Positions 1 to 11,348 of a stretch of 64,000 nt of DNA are shown here, in pieces. Both the position numbers and the translations under genes were made by a program. Within the stretch, counting starts at the first letter, position 1. Each line of letters begins with the position of its first letter. The DNA comes from Cryptomeria japonica (Eukaryota > Streptophyta > Pinopsida > Cupressales > Cupressaceae): assembly GCF_030272615.1 (NCBI RefSeq), contig NC_081414.1, forward strand, positions 524,192,137 to 524,256,136. The letters run 5' to 3'. The notes below the pieces were generated by a model. The model was not told the DNA's origin, searched no databases, and saw only the letters and a list, made by a program, of their open reading frames with translations.

Positions 1-1561
1 GGAAACATGAGCTATCGGTGTCTACTCTGACTGACTTTTTACTTCAACAGCAATACCACCAAGACTCATCAACCCTTCTATAACTTCTTTTACCATTTTA
101 GAAGCATCTTTCATGAATTTGTCTATTTTCTTTCTCTCCTTCATCATGGCTACATCACTTTCAATTGTTTCAGCACTACTAAATATTTTCTCTCATAGTT
201 ATGGTGGAGAATATAGGAGTATTTTTGCATATGATTCCAAGATGTGAGAGTCCACCTCATATACCATTTCAGTAATCCATACTATTCTGGGTTTAACTGC
301 TTCCATCCAGATTTCATCTCTCTTTACTACAAAGCATATTTGTTTATCATATTCGTCTATGATGCTTTGGGAAATCCTTTCTCTCTGTTTCATTCTGGTT
401 TGAAAATTCTTGAAGTAATCTTTGACCAACTCATCAATGTTAGCTCCCATATTGGTGATTTCCTCCTTTATCTATTTTCCAACAGAAATATCATAGGCAA
501 AATCCTTATTACCTATATCAGGGATCTCTTTCGAAAAGTAAAGCATTAAACATACTAGCAAATTTCTGAATTTGAATGTTTCTTTCTTGTCACCTTTTAT
601 CTTATCCAAATTCTCTAGCAATTCATCCTTCAACCATTCACAAATATCAATATTTGCATTGTTTACAATCATCTCATGTGCACTGTGAATGCATAAAATT
701 GACACAAAATTCAACCTATTTGTGTAACCAACTTTATATCCAATTGTCATGCTAGCAAATTTAACATTTTTATCCTTTATGTCATTAACCCTAAGTGACC
801 AGTTGTCATATGTAGCTCTGGTTAAGCTCATAACTTCCTTGTTAGGGATTTTCTTCTTGTTGTCAAGTCTAGTACCGATGGAGGGTAAACTAGTAACAAC
901 TTTGATAGCTTCCTTGGTAATCTTGAATACCGAGTCCAACCACATAAATTCTTTGTGAACTCTATTGAGGACATAGCGGACAACTTCATCTGAGAATTCT
1001 GGCATATGGAGGATGTCTATGAAACCTAAATCCTCAACTACCTTATGTTTCAGTTTCACTATCACATCCTTTTCAGTAGTTACATTCATGTACATGTTTA
1101 TCAAATCTTTGGATCCTAAACTTTCTATGTTGCAATGTATTTATGTCCTAGGGTCTTCAGTGAACGCGACTCCCTTCAGGATTTTGGAAAATGCACCAAT
1201 AGAATCATCCTATTTTTCTATCTTGGGAATGATCTTGAAAACTGGTCTAGGTCACTTAATATTTTCCACAATGGTAGGGTTTTCTATGAATTCAGGAACA
1301 AAGATGAAGATGCCATTGCGAAAGATAAATACCTCTTAACTATGATATCCTTGGATGCCCTAAAAAAGATCTTTGTTGCTTCGCCTTTAGAATGCCTTTG
1401 CTCAATTTTTCTCTCTTCGAATGCTTGGATGCTTGGTGAGTTGAAATGAAAGGTTACAATGCCTTTATAACCAAAATTTTGACTTACAACCATAATAAAT
1501 GCTCATTAGTGAAGTGAAAAACTCTACATATCTGTCGGTAAAGAAGAAATATAACTTCTTA
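1..1561 (-). pseudogene. Second ORF of element A, unknown family
   Basis: Minus-strand reading segments at 1493-1284, 1104-472 and 450-199 form one decayed ORF running toward the window's left edge. The longest (210 residues) is clearly related to the element B protein at 49288-50058. Shared features include ITKEAI.VVTS, the VNDI/VNNI region, the IGY...RLN segment, D.CE...LL.NL and the FKF..LL.GL..YF stretch. The N-terminal part near 1150-1240 also aligns loosely with element B 49070-49150. I recognise no enzyme motif: no YVDD, no D-D-35-E and no protease DSG. Stops and at least two frameshifts make it non-functional here. Possible readings are an accessory or envelope-like ORF as in Sireviruses, or a lineage-specific structural protein; neither is proven. 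Confidence 0.6.
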
Positions 1562-1622
1562 CCATCAACCGAGGGTAAATGCATGGTTTTCAATTTGTTG
1601 CCTTACCCTTAAGGATTATTCC

Positions 1623-2289
1623 TTAGTTAGATGAAGAATCTCTTGCCAATGCAGGACTACCCTGTTTTGTCGATGTAGTGACAGATTCGTCACCTTTCTG
1701 ATCTCTCTTCCTAATCCATTGTTTTGAAAATTCTTGCTTTATTTCAGTCACCTTCTCTTTGTCTTTTTTATTAGACCCTTTATTGTTCGCCGGTGAATTC
1801 TTGCTTCTACAAAATTTTGCAATATGCCCAATCTTGTTACATGCATAACAAGTTACATTGTTTCTCTGAATAGCCTTTCCATAACCTTGACCGGTTTGAG
1901 TTCTGCATTGATTAGATAAATGTCCAAATCTACCACAAACATAGCATTTCACATTCATTCTGCAATTGTCTGAGTTGTGACCATTTTTATTGCATTTGGA
2001 ACATTGACCGGTGGGTAAGTTTGTATTCTGATTATTCCTAAATCTGCACTGATTTTCTCTATGACCAAATTTGTTGCAATTAAAACATTTCCCATTAAAT
2101 TTATAAGAATTAGGTTTCCTTACCAATTTTCTGTGATCATGATTGTTTGCAGTCCCTGAGCTTTCCATGTTCAAATCCATATCCAATTGTGTCTCCATCA
2201 GGTCTCTGACTTTTCAGCATATCATCAAGATTATCTGAACTTTTCTTGAATTTGTCTTTGTATTCATTTGTAATGACCAACTCACTTTC
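1623..2289 (-). pseudogene. Gag-like protein with four CCHC zinc knuckles (element A)
   Basis: The open part (2198-1623, 191 residues) contains four C-X2-C-X4-H-X4-C knuckles: CFNCNKFGHRENQC, CSKCNKNGHNSDNC, CYVCGRFGHLSNQC and CYACNKIGHIAKFC, all with intact ligands. Upstream sequence to 2289 continues the coiled-coil region in another frame, so a frameshift lies near 2190. After the last knuckle comes a Lys/Glu-rich tail (KDKEKVTEIKQEFSKQW) that resembles the corresponding tail in element B at 48375-48450. CCHC knuckles bind single-stranded nucleic acid and mark retroelement nucleocapsids. Four in tandem is more than the one or two usual in copia Gag. The call as the nucleocapsid half of a split Gag-like ORF is firm on motif and moderate on function. 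Confidence 0.75.
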
Positions 2290-2294
2290 CAAAG
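2199..2294. other. Junction sequence and left TSD of Copia-1
   Basis: Element A coiled-coil coding sequence continues to 2294 on the minus strand. Positions 2290-2294 read CAAAG and are repeated at 13649-13653, the 5-bp duplication made when Copia-1 integrated. Confidence 0.85.
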
Positions 2295-3062
2295 TGTTAA
2301 TGCATTAGTAGCCTCTGCAAGATAAGACTCTCCTAACTCAGTAATCTCCTATATTCTATTTACTCATTCATGCTTTATGTTTATCAGACTATAACATTGG
2401 TCACAATTATGATATTGATATTGGATTAGATTGACGACCTGCTTAACTATGTTAAGTGTCAATCTAAAATGCTATTGGGCTATTAACCCGATAGCATATA
2501 ATGCTAACAACTATTGTTATTGTTTATGTTATATTAATCCATATGCTTTGATACTGATTCATAATTGGGTATGTTTTATATCTGTAACAATTAACAAATG
2601 ACACCAATTCATGATCGGATATGTTTAAGCACTATTATCATTAACATATGATACTGATCGGATATGATTAAGCACTATTATCATCAGCAATGACACCGAT
2701 TCATTATCGGGCATGTTATAAGTGCTATTATCATTAAGGATACCAATTCATTATCGGGTATGTTTGAAGCACCGATTAGTTATGGATTGGTTGTTGCTAG
2801 TAGGGGTCACGACCAAGTGACATCTTGGTCGGACATGTCCAAAAGAAATGTCTGATCAAGGTGCCACTTGATTGTGGCCACCCTACTATTTATACATCAT
2901 TCCAATAAAAGGAGATGACATTGAAATTGATACATGTTCATCCTCCTTACCTGTAGTAAAAGAAAGATAGCAATATTAGTGTCATAGGCATAATATCAAA
3001 TTTAAAATACACCATCCTGCATATAACTTGTCCATTAAATTGGAAATTACAATACATTTACA
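2295..3062 (+). repeat. 5' LTR of Copia-1
   Basis: 768 bp, bounded by TG...CA and paired with 12881-13648. The upstream half holds a degenerate tandem array at about 2550-2765 of a unit resembling ACCGATTCATTATCGGGTAT, whose CCGAT/ATCGG arms are inverted repeats. Arrays of this kind in LTR U3 regions often carry transcription factor sites. Confidence 0.92.
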
Positions 3063-3075
3063 TGGTATCAGAGCC
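3063..3075 (+). promoter_or_regulatory. Primer binding site of Copia-1 (tRNA-iMet)
   Basis: TGGTATCAGAGCC begins immediately after the LTR terminal CA. It is complementary to the 3' end of plant initiator tRNA-Met, the usual minus-strand primer of plant copia elements. Confidence 0.92.
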
Positions 3076-3155
3076 AAGTTGATCAAACTTGAGGCTATTT
3101 AATTTCATGAAACAAATTTAAGAACAAGGTTATATACTACATCACATTTCTTCAA

Positions 3156-3960
3156 ATGGCCAGTGCTATCAGATTCGAAGATAGACTCAGAGGTGGCAAT
3201 GATTTTTCAGCCTAGAAATTTAGAATTCAAATGATCTTAAAAGAGAACAAAGTGGATTCGTTTGTTCAAACTAAAAATGATCAACTCGAAAATGAACCTG
3301 ACAAAACAACATGGATTGAGGGAAATGAAAAGGCAATAAAAATAATAGTTTATGGGCTGAGAAACAACATAATGCCCATCATAAGAAAACATCAGACAAC
3401 CTATAAAATGTTCAAAGCTCTTGAAAGCACATTTGAGATATCAAATGCAAGTCGAACTCTAGCATTAAAATGAGAAATAAATCATATCACCATGAATAAA
3501 GGGGAGACAATCAATGCCTACTTTATGCAGATATCAGTTCTAAAAGATGAACTTGCAACTCTAGACTACGAGATCCAAAGCAAAGAGGTAACACTCATTG
3601 CTTTAGATGGGTTGCCTAGTGGATGGAGCACATTCATCCAAGGCATCAATGGAAGGTCTAAATATCACAAATTTGAAAGATTAAGGGATGACTGTCTCCA
3701 AGAGGAATCAAGATTGAACAAAATGGGAATGAAACACAAGAATATAGATGAAGACATGCAAGTTCTAAACACCAACTCCACCAAGCAAAACAAGAAAAGG
3801 TAGTTTAGAAAGAGAAAAGGTCGTCAAGGAAAGAACACTTCAAAGAAGGACTTATCTCACATTCAATGTTATAGATGTGATCAGTTTGGAAACTTCATTA
3901 CAAAATGCCCAAAAAGCACCAAGAAACATGCTACATTTGTCGAACCAGGGAAGACAAAAG
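3156..3960 (+). pseudogene. Gag region of Copia-1
   Basis: The ATG at 3156 (MASAIRFEDRL) opens a frame running through gag into pol, interrupted by stops at about 3213, 3471, 3801 and 3807. The 3231-3803 part has the copia Gag character (UBN2/retrotran_gag-like: YKMFKALESTFE, ETINAYFMQISVLKDEL, LPSGWSTFIQGI). A single knuckle follows at 3870-3912, CYRCDQFGNFITKC, where Asn replaces the His ligand, so zinc binding is probably lost. Gag would form the cytoplasmic virus-like particle. The reading frame is shared with the downstream protease and integrase, as in copia polyproteins. Confidence 0.8.
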
Positions 3961-4025
3961 GGGAAGATAACTCTGGGAAATATGTATTCTACTCAGCACT
4001 CACAAGTCAAGCTTCTAACAAAATC

Positions 4026-5640
4026 AACTCATGGGTGATTGACAGTGGTTCATCTAGGCACATCACTGGGTTTAGAGAAGTACTTGATTCCATGACAGAG
4101 GAGAGTGATGAGGACATAACCATCAGAGATGACTCCACATATCTAGTCAGAGGAGTAGGAACTTGCACCATCAAATTGAAGACAAGCATAACCTTACGGC
4201 TTGAAGGAGTACTATATGTCCCTGACATCAAAAGAAATCTAGTTTCTATATCGGCACTGGAAGATAAAGGATACAGAGTGACATTCATGGACAACAAAGT
4301 ATTGGCCTGGCCAAGGAACTCCTCCATCAAGAAGGCAAAGACCATTGGATAGAGATAGGGCTATTTGTATGAGTTGTGCACGGAAACCAATCTAGCCCTA
4401 ATCCATGAAGCCACTAATGCAAATGAAGTTTGGCATAGAAGATAAGGCCATCTAAATTTTAGGGCTTTATCTTCAATGGGAAACCTTGTCACAAGTCTAC
4501 CCAAATTAAAGCAAGATCATTCAGGGGCATGCAAAGGATGTGCCCTAGGTAAGAATACCAAAGGTGCATTCCAAAATAGTACTAGGAAAACTAGCAAAAT
4601 TCTAGAATTAGTTCATTCTGATGTATGTGGACCTATGTCCATATCCTCTCTAGGGGGATTCTTGTATTATGTAATATTTGTTGATGACTACTCTAGGAAG
4701 ACTTGGATCTACTTTTTGAAAAGTAAAGAATTTAAATCACTAACTGAAAACCACTCAGGAAACAAAGTTAAAACCCTAAGAACCGACAATGGGGGAGAAT
4801 ACACATCAAATTCATTTAAATAATTTTGTAGAGATAATGGGATTAAGAGGGAGCTTACTATACCTTATAACCCCCAACAAAATGGGATAGTGGAAAGGAA
4901 AAATAGGACTATAGTTGAAGCTGCCAAAGCCATGATCCTAGATCAAAACCTTAACACTAATCTCTGGGTTGAAGCTTCCAGCACCACTGTATATATACAA
5001 AATAGGTGCCCTCACTCCCATCTTGAGGACAAAACTCCTGAGGAAGTATTCACTAAGATTAAGCCTGATATTAGACACCTTAAGATATTTGGATGTCTTG
5101 TCTATATCCATATACCTAAAGAAAAGAGACTAAAACTAGAACCTTCTGGAAAGAGAGGATTGCTTGTAGGATATAGCGAAACCTCCAAAGCCTATAGAAT
5201 CTATGTACCTAGTCAAAGAAATATTGAACTAAGTAGGGATGTAATATTTGAAGAAGACTTGGCTTTCAAAAGACCTCAGAACTTCATAGAACCTGAAATC
5301 TATGTACCTACCTCTAACTTAGATGAAAATCCTGCCCCTGAGTTTCAGAGGGAGAATCTAGATGAAACTAAAAATGAAAATGAAAACACACATAGAAATC
5401 TCAAGAAAAGACCACTATGGGCCACCAAAATAATAGAAGAAGCTCAAAGGTTTGCTGCTCCTTCTGGAACCTTCAGAGAAAGCAAAAGACCTAATAAATT
5501 TACTAGCTATGTTGCTCTTATGAATGACCTATCTAAAAACAAACCTGACAATGTAACAGATGCCCTTAAACATCAAGTATGGAAGGATGCTATGTCTGAA
5601 GAGTATCAATCCATAATGAAGAATGATGTATGGAAATTGT
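4026..5640 (+). pseudogene. Protease and integrase of Copia-1
   Basis: The aspartic protease signature WVIDSGSSRHITG is at 4032-4070. The integrase zinc-binding region follows (VWHRR*GHLNF, then CKGCALGK, with a stop near 4441), then the catalytic core: HSDVCGP (first Asp), VDDYSRKTWIYF, LRTDNGGEY (second Asp) and NGIVERKNRTI (Glu). All three D-D-E residues are visible. The C-terminal region carries FGCLVYIHIPKEKR and KRGLLVGYSETSKAYRIY, typical of copia integrase. Stops at 4350, 4356, 4441 and 4821 break it. The integrase would insert the cDNA into the nuclear genome. A frameshift near 5630 separates it from reverse transcriptase. Confidence 0.85.
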
Positions 5641-6065
5641 TCCTAGGCCAACTAAGAAGTCTGTTGTTTCTTCTAAATGGCTCTTCAAGATCAAACATGC
5701 AACAGATGGTAGCATTGAAAATTATAAGGCAAGATTTGTAGCCAGAGGTTTTTCTCAAAAGGAAGTGATAGACTATGAAGAAACATTTGCTCCTATAGCC
5801 AGATATACCTCAGTAAGGGCTATACTAGCCATTGCAGTAGCAAAGGGATGGAAGATACATCAAATGGATGTAAAGATAGCTTTTCTTAATGGAGAGATAT
5901 CTAAAGAAGTATACCTAGAGCAACCTGAAGGGTTTGAGATCCATCATGCAGAATCTCATGTGTGTAAACTCAAGAAAGCTCTATATGGGCTCAAATAGGC
6001 TCCCAGCGCCTGGTATGGAAGAATTGACAAATATCTATCAAAACTAGGCTTCTCTAAAAATGATG
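5630..6065 (+). pseudogene. Reverse transcriptase of Copia-1, N-terminal part
   Basis: The copia RT begins at VVSSKWLFKIKHATDGSIENYKARFVARGFSQ and continues through the YEETFAPIARYTSVRAILAI region and HQMDVKIAFLNGEI, which holds the first catalytic Asp. A TAG near 5996 stands where CAG (Gln) is conserved in LKQAP. At 6061-6065 (TGATG) the gypsy element begins; the same frame resumes after 11353 on its other side. RT copies the element RNA into cDNA inside particles. Confidence 0.85.
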
Positions 6066-6154
6066 TGTGAGGCCTCACCTCGACTCAGTCTGACATTTCA
6101 GTGGATTTTATATTTAGACTATTATGGATACTTTATTTTGATGCATTTTGAAAC
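6066..6154 (+). repeat. Truncated 5' LTR remnant of the gypsy element
   Basis: These 89 bases match the first 89 of the 3' LTR (8145-8233) with two visible differences, then homology stops abruptly. At the break (about 6153-6168) the 16-base motif ACTCAGTCTGATATTT recurs, almost identical to 6083-6098. This suggests a microhomology-mediated deletion or a template switch during reverse transcription. Confidence 0.8.
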
Positions 6155-6159
6155 TCAGT

Positions 6160-7605
6160 CTGATATTTGATGCGTAAAGGGAAGAAATTTGAGTGGACAG
6201 AGAAGTGCGAGAAGGCCTTTCAGGAACTCAAGAAGGCACTTACTAGTGCTCCTATCCTTGTTGTACCAGATCCTACAACCGACTTCATGGTTTGTATAGA
6301 TGCTTCACTAGAGGGTTTAGGAGCAGTTCTTATGCAGGATGGTAGGGCCATAGCTTTCAAGTCTAGGAAACTTAAGACTCATGAACTTAATTATCCCACT
6401 CACGACCTTGAGCTCGCAGCAATAGTGCATGCACTTGTGAGGTGGAGACACTTCCTTTTAGGTCATCACTTCGAGTTGCATTCAGATCATCAGAGTCTTC
6501 AGTACATTTTCACTCAGCCGAACCTTAATGCACATCAGAGGAGATGGATGGAATTCTTGTGCGAATATGATTTTGACATTCACTACATCAAAGGAAACGA
6601 AAATGTAGTTGCAGATGCTTTGAGTAGGAGACGTCGCGAGGTTTACACCATATCTATGGGCACAGATTTGAGAGACCGTATACTACAGCACTTGCTAGAG
6701 GATGGATGGTATGCAGAGGTTGGTTAGGTAATACGATCTCAAGTTACTCTAGAAGGGAAATATGTGGATTATTCTCTGGAGTCCGATGGACTATTACGCC
6801 ACAGAGGGCGAATTTATGTACCTTCCTCCGGAGGGTTGTGAGAGTTCATTGTCACGGAGGCTCATAGAGCTCCTTATGCAGCGCATCCCGGGGTTAAAAA
6901 GTTGCATGCTGACTTGAGGCAGTTGTATCATTGGTCGGGAATGCGGCAACTCATTGCTGAGATAGTAGCTCGATGCCTCGAGTGTCAGAGAGTAAAGGCA
7001 GAGCACTGCCATCCAGGTGGGTTGCTCCAGTCTCATGCTATACTAGAGTGGAAGTGGGATGCTATATCCATGGATTTCATCATTGGTCTTCCTATGTCTT
7101 CTCGTCGCCATGATGCTATCTTGGTGACAATTGACAAGTTGACCAAAGTAGCTCACTTTTCACCAGTCCATACTACATTCACAGCTCCAGCAGTAGCACA
7201 GGTGTTCTTACAAGACATTGTTAGACTTCATGGCGTGCCCCGCAAGATTATATCTGATAGGGATTCTCTTTTCACTTCTTCCTTTTGGAAGTCATTACAG
7301 GCAGCTATGGGCACTAAGCTCAATTTCAGTACAGCCTATCACCCAGAAACAGATGGACAGACAGAGAGGGTCAATCAGGTGCTAGAGGATATGCTTCGCA
7401 TGTACGTCATGGATCATCAGACCCAGTGGGAGGAGTATCTTCCCTTAGTGGAGTTTACCTATAACAATGGGCATCACACTTCTCTGGGGATGCCACCCTA
7501 TCAGGCATTATACGGCAGGCCTTGCAGGACGCCCTTGAGTTGGGATCGCATAGAGGACAGAGTAGCTATTCGTCTTGAGATTTTTCGGGATATGGAACAG
7601 TAGGT
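6160..7605 (+). pseudogene. RT C-terminus, RNase H and integrase of the gypsy element
   Basis: It begins within the RT connection region (KGKKFEWTEKCEKAFQELK). RNase H shows its Asp-Glu-Asp-Asp set: CIDASLEGLG, ELAAIVHAL, HSDHQSLQYIF and NVVADALSRR. Integrase has the H-H-C-C finger (HPGVKKLHADL...YHW...CLECQRVK) and catalytic core residues in SMDFIIGLP, ISDRDSLF and ETDGQTERVNQVLEDML. The GPY-like C-terminus continues beyond 7605. In-frame stops at 6725 (TAG), 6838 (TGA in place of a conserved Arg codon) and 7601 (TAG) inactivate it. The missing RT palm means it could not transpose unaided. Confidence 0.88.
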
Positions 7606-8136
7606 GGATTTGATTAGGCAGCGTCTCAAAGAGGCTCAGGATAGACAGAAGAAATATGCTGATGCAAAGAGGATAGATCATAGCTACTTGGTTGGAGATA
7701 GAGTTTTCTTGAGAGTGCGACCGCATAAGAGTCTAATACATTACAGAAAGGGTTCTAAGCTCGCACCTCACTTTGTAGGACCTTTTGAGATTCTTGAGAG
7801 GATAGGCCTAGTTGCCTACCATTTAGCATTACCACCTAGCCTGTCACGCATCCACGATGTGTTTCATGTATCAGTTTTGAGAAAATATATCTATGATGAG
7901 TCTCACATCTTAGATTGGGATGCCTTGCAGGTGGAGTCGGACGAGTAGCTAGCTTTGGAGCCCATTCGCATTTTGACACACCAGACGCTGGCCCTTCGAG
8001 GACGAGAGCTGGACCAGGTTAGGGTCCAGTGGGATTGTTATGATGAGGTCACGGCTTCATGGGAGGACACAGCATGTATGAGATCAGAGTACCCCCACCT
8101 CTTTGATGAACTCCAGGAGGAAGTTCATGCCTAGAG
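7604..8136 (+). pseudogene. Integrase C-terminus with chromodomain-like tail (gypsy)
   Basis: The segment after a TAG at 7601 holds the GPY/F module (VGPFEILERIGLVAYHLALP, DVFHVSVLRKY). After another TAG at 7946 the frame continues with a chromodomain-like tail: EPIRILTHQTLALRGRELDQ, VRVQWDCYDEVTASWED and MRSEYPHLFDEL, ending with TAG near 8131. In plant chromoviruses this tail directs integration to particular chromatin marks. The pattern EP..IL...LR...VQW.....ASWE matches Tekay/Del-type chromodomains. An alternative is a non-chromodomain gypsy tail, less likely given the conserved WE. Confidence 0.75.
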
Positions 8137-8144
8137 GGGGAGGG
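8133..8144 (+). promoter_or_regulatory. Polypurine tract of the gypsy element
   Basis: AGAGGGGGAGGG lies immediately before the TGCGAGG start of the 3' LTR, the expected site and composition for plus-strand priming. Confidence 0.85.
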
Positions 8145-9895
8145 TGCGAGGCCTCACCTCGACTCAGTCTAACATTTCAGTGGATTTTATATTTAGACTA
8201 TTATGGATACTTTATTTTGATGCATTTTGAAACTTAGAACTTATATGATTTCAAGATTTGGATAACATTGCTATGTTTTGATGATTTACTTATATGCTTT
8301 ATGAGATAGAACACTACATGATGGTTAGATAAGATGATATTGCAATGATAGATGTCGTTATTGAATTTGCAGGACTTTACTATGATAATAGAACCATGAT
8401 GTATGGTTAAGTTTATGTGAATTAGGATGAAATTGCTTATGTGAAATTGCTTGATAAAAGATGTATTTAATCTGTGCAGATGTAAATTGTATGCAAGTGA
8501 TGATGTGTATTGTTATTCCTTTGAATTATATTATATGTGGATATTTGGAAGTACTGATGTGTAAATTGAGATGCGCAAGAAATTAACCATGTGACCATGG
8601 AAAATTTACGGAGAACCAAACCTAGACTTATGTATGTTCATAAGACAGGGGTTGTCTATTTGGAGAGACAACACCCCGTTTGTGTTGTATTTTTATTCAT
8701 AACAGTATATTGTGCATGGGTGTTAAGTGTTATTTAAATTTAATGTGTAAAAAACCACAAGAGATGATTTCATGTTTTAATTTGTAAAAGTGTTTTATTT
8801 GTGTCACTTGACATATGTGTGGATTTAAGTTTAAATGTTTTTATTTTTGTCTCTTGGTGGGAAAGTGTTCAACTATAGCTTTTTCAAATAATGTAATGTG
8901 ATGTCATAAATACTTTTAAAAAAAGAATCTTTGGAGAGGTCAACATATGTTTGACCCGAAAATAAACTTCAGAGGGGTTTAAAATGGGTTAAATGAACAC
9001 CTAGGGGTAGTTTAATAGGGTTTCCTAAAGCTCGTAAGGTATACCTAAGGGTTAGGGGTAATTTTAGGCAAGTTTCTACTCCTAGGTGACCTTTTTGACA
9101 CTTTAAAAATTGGCTTTTCTACGTTGTGCGAAAATTGAAATTAGAAGTTTGATCTCAGTTGTAAACTTTTCTTTTGGAATGAGAGTCTTTTTCCCATTCT
9201 GTCTTACTTTTCTTTTTGAGTTTTAGAAACTTGTGAGAACTGAGAGAATGGGCTTCTTAAGCAAGAATTTGAGAATTTGAGGGTAATCACCCACTCTCCA
9301 TTTTTGGAGACAAAGAAAATTTTGAATAGAATAGAAAAGATTTGAATAGAAAAAAAAAAAAAAAATTGGCTAAGGGTAGAAGAAGAAGATCCGTGGATTG
9401 GGCAGCTCTTCCTCAAATATTATCCTACCTTTGGGAAGATTAAGGTTGGTTTCATTATTCTTTAAAGTGTCTCTTTTCTTGCATGTGTTTGGAAGTATGT
9501 TGGTGTATAAAATCTGTGTTTTAAAAATAATTTGGTTGCATGCATATTTGTGTGTTAGGAAAGGCATTAACTAGGTTGCATGCATATTGTGGTTTTAAAA
9601 ATAATTTTTTTAGAATTCTGTTTCTGTAAATCAATAGAGTACATTATAGTTTGGAAAATATATCACCATTTAATAGACTTATTCAATATTTCCTTTCCTA
9701 CATTTGTAAATCAGAATCTTCCATGATTTTCGATGTTAGTTTAAGAAAAGATTTAATACTATGAGTTATAATAAATATATATATAATTATTTACATGTAG
9801 AAAGCATGAATATATTTATATATATTTTTATATAAAACATGTCATATAAATACCCTGCAAAACAAATAAAAAAATGTAAGCCTAAGTTTATTTAC

Positions 9896-9949
<54 letters not shown>

Positions 9950-10106
9950 TAACATAATGATTTACCCTTGTTATTTTGTTTTAAAAAAAAAATTTGCATG
10001 GAAAATATATATTGAGAAATATATATATATATATATATATATAAAAATTTAAAAAAATATATTAAAAAAAGAAAAAAAAAGAAAAAAAGAAAAAAAAGGG
10101 GGTCGA

Positions 10107-10272
10107 GCACTATACATCGCACAGTGAACGGCAGGCAAGCTGCGCACTGTGCAATGCACAGTGACCGGCGGAGCTGCACACTGTGCAATGCACAGTGGAC
10201 GGTAGTGCCGCACACTGTGCAGTGCACAGTGGACGGCGGGGCTGAAAACTATGCAATGCACAGTGGGTAGCC
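10107..10272 (+). repeat. GC-rich palindromic minisatellite within the gypsy LTR
   Basis: Four to five units of about 34 bp share the core CACTGTGCAATGCACAGTG, itself an inverted repeat (CACTGTGCA/TGCACAGTG) able to fold into a hairpin. Spacers are GC-rich (GACGGCGGGGCT-like). The array stands out sharply in an AT-rich LTR. Confidence 0.85.
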
Positions 10273-10522
10273 ATGGTCGGGTCACTTAAAAAAAAAAACC
10301 CCACCTCTCTTGATCCACCTCTACGCCGCTAACTCTCCCTTAACTCGGCCCTGCATCATGGGGTAAAACAAAAAGAAAAATATATTAAACCCTAGCCCGA
10401 GTAGGGCTGGGTTATTAAATAAAATTAAATATTTAACTCATTTAGTTTAGGGCCATTTTAAAATAATAAAATCCCTAATTAGGGTTGAAGGTCAAAATGG
10501 CTATTAAGTGGGAAAGATATTA

Positions 10523-10652
<130 letters not shown>

Positions 10653-10730
10653 GGTTATATTTTTGGGTATGTATCTATATAGAGTTTTTAAATATTTAAA
10701 TACCTCTATATGATATACTAATAGGAAGTT

Positions 10731-10772
<42 letters not shown>

Positions 10773-11348
10773 TTTAAAGAATAAAGCCTAGTTTTTTTTT
10801 ATTTTAAAAAAGGTATTTAGTGCGATAAACACTTAATTATGCCCTAGTTAATTTAATTAGAGCATTAAATTTTAAAATGGATTTTAAAGGGAGTAATTTA
10901 AGCACCTTCCATTTGAGGTTAGAATGGATAATTTTTAATTGGCTTTCTAAAGACAAGTAATAGCTACTCGTAATTAATTTTTCCCTTGTAAATTGAATTA
11001 TCTAAATTAAATGACACTTTAAACGATTATTATAATTATTGAATTAAAAATGGATTTTTAGACTATATAGTCTTATTGGGGATTGAATTTATCTTCATCT
11101 TCTATTTCTTTTAATGAGTTTGATTTAATTAATTTAATGACTAGGTATCTCATGAAGATAAAATTAAACCATTTAGATTTCCGCAAATAAAATTTAATTG
11201 ATATTCGATACTTGGTTTGTATCAGAATTAGCTCGAATATAGAAATGGAAAATACATTAGTGCATGTCGTGTGAGCGAACTTGTTAATTAATTAGTATTA
11301 AAAAAAAAAAAAATCATTCCGTTTTTGCCCTGAATTTTGGGCATGACA

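Noticed and set aside
4007-4345. Minus-strand open frame of 112 residues
   Set aside because: Shadow of the Copia-1 protease frame on the plus strand; no independent motifs.
10107-10272. Regularly spaced repeats considered as a CRISPR array
   Set aside because: Units are contiguous with short similar spacers, in a plant LTR; no cas genes or prokaryotic context.
9949-10304. Cys/His-rich open frames resembling zinc fingers (CIAQCAA-type repeats)
   Set aside because: Three overlapping frames all read the 34-bp minisatellite in the gypsy LTR; the Cys pattern comes from the repeated TGTGCA core.
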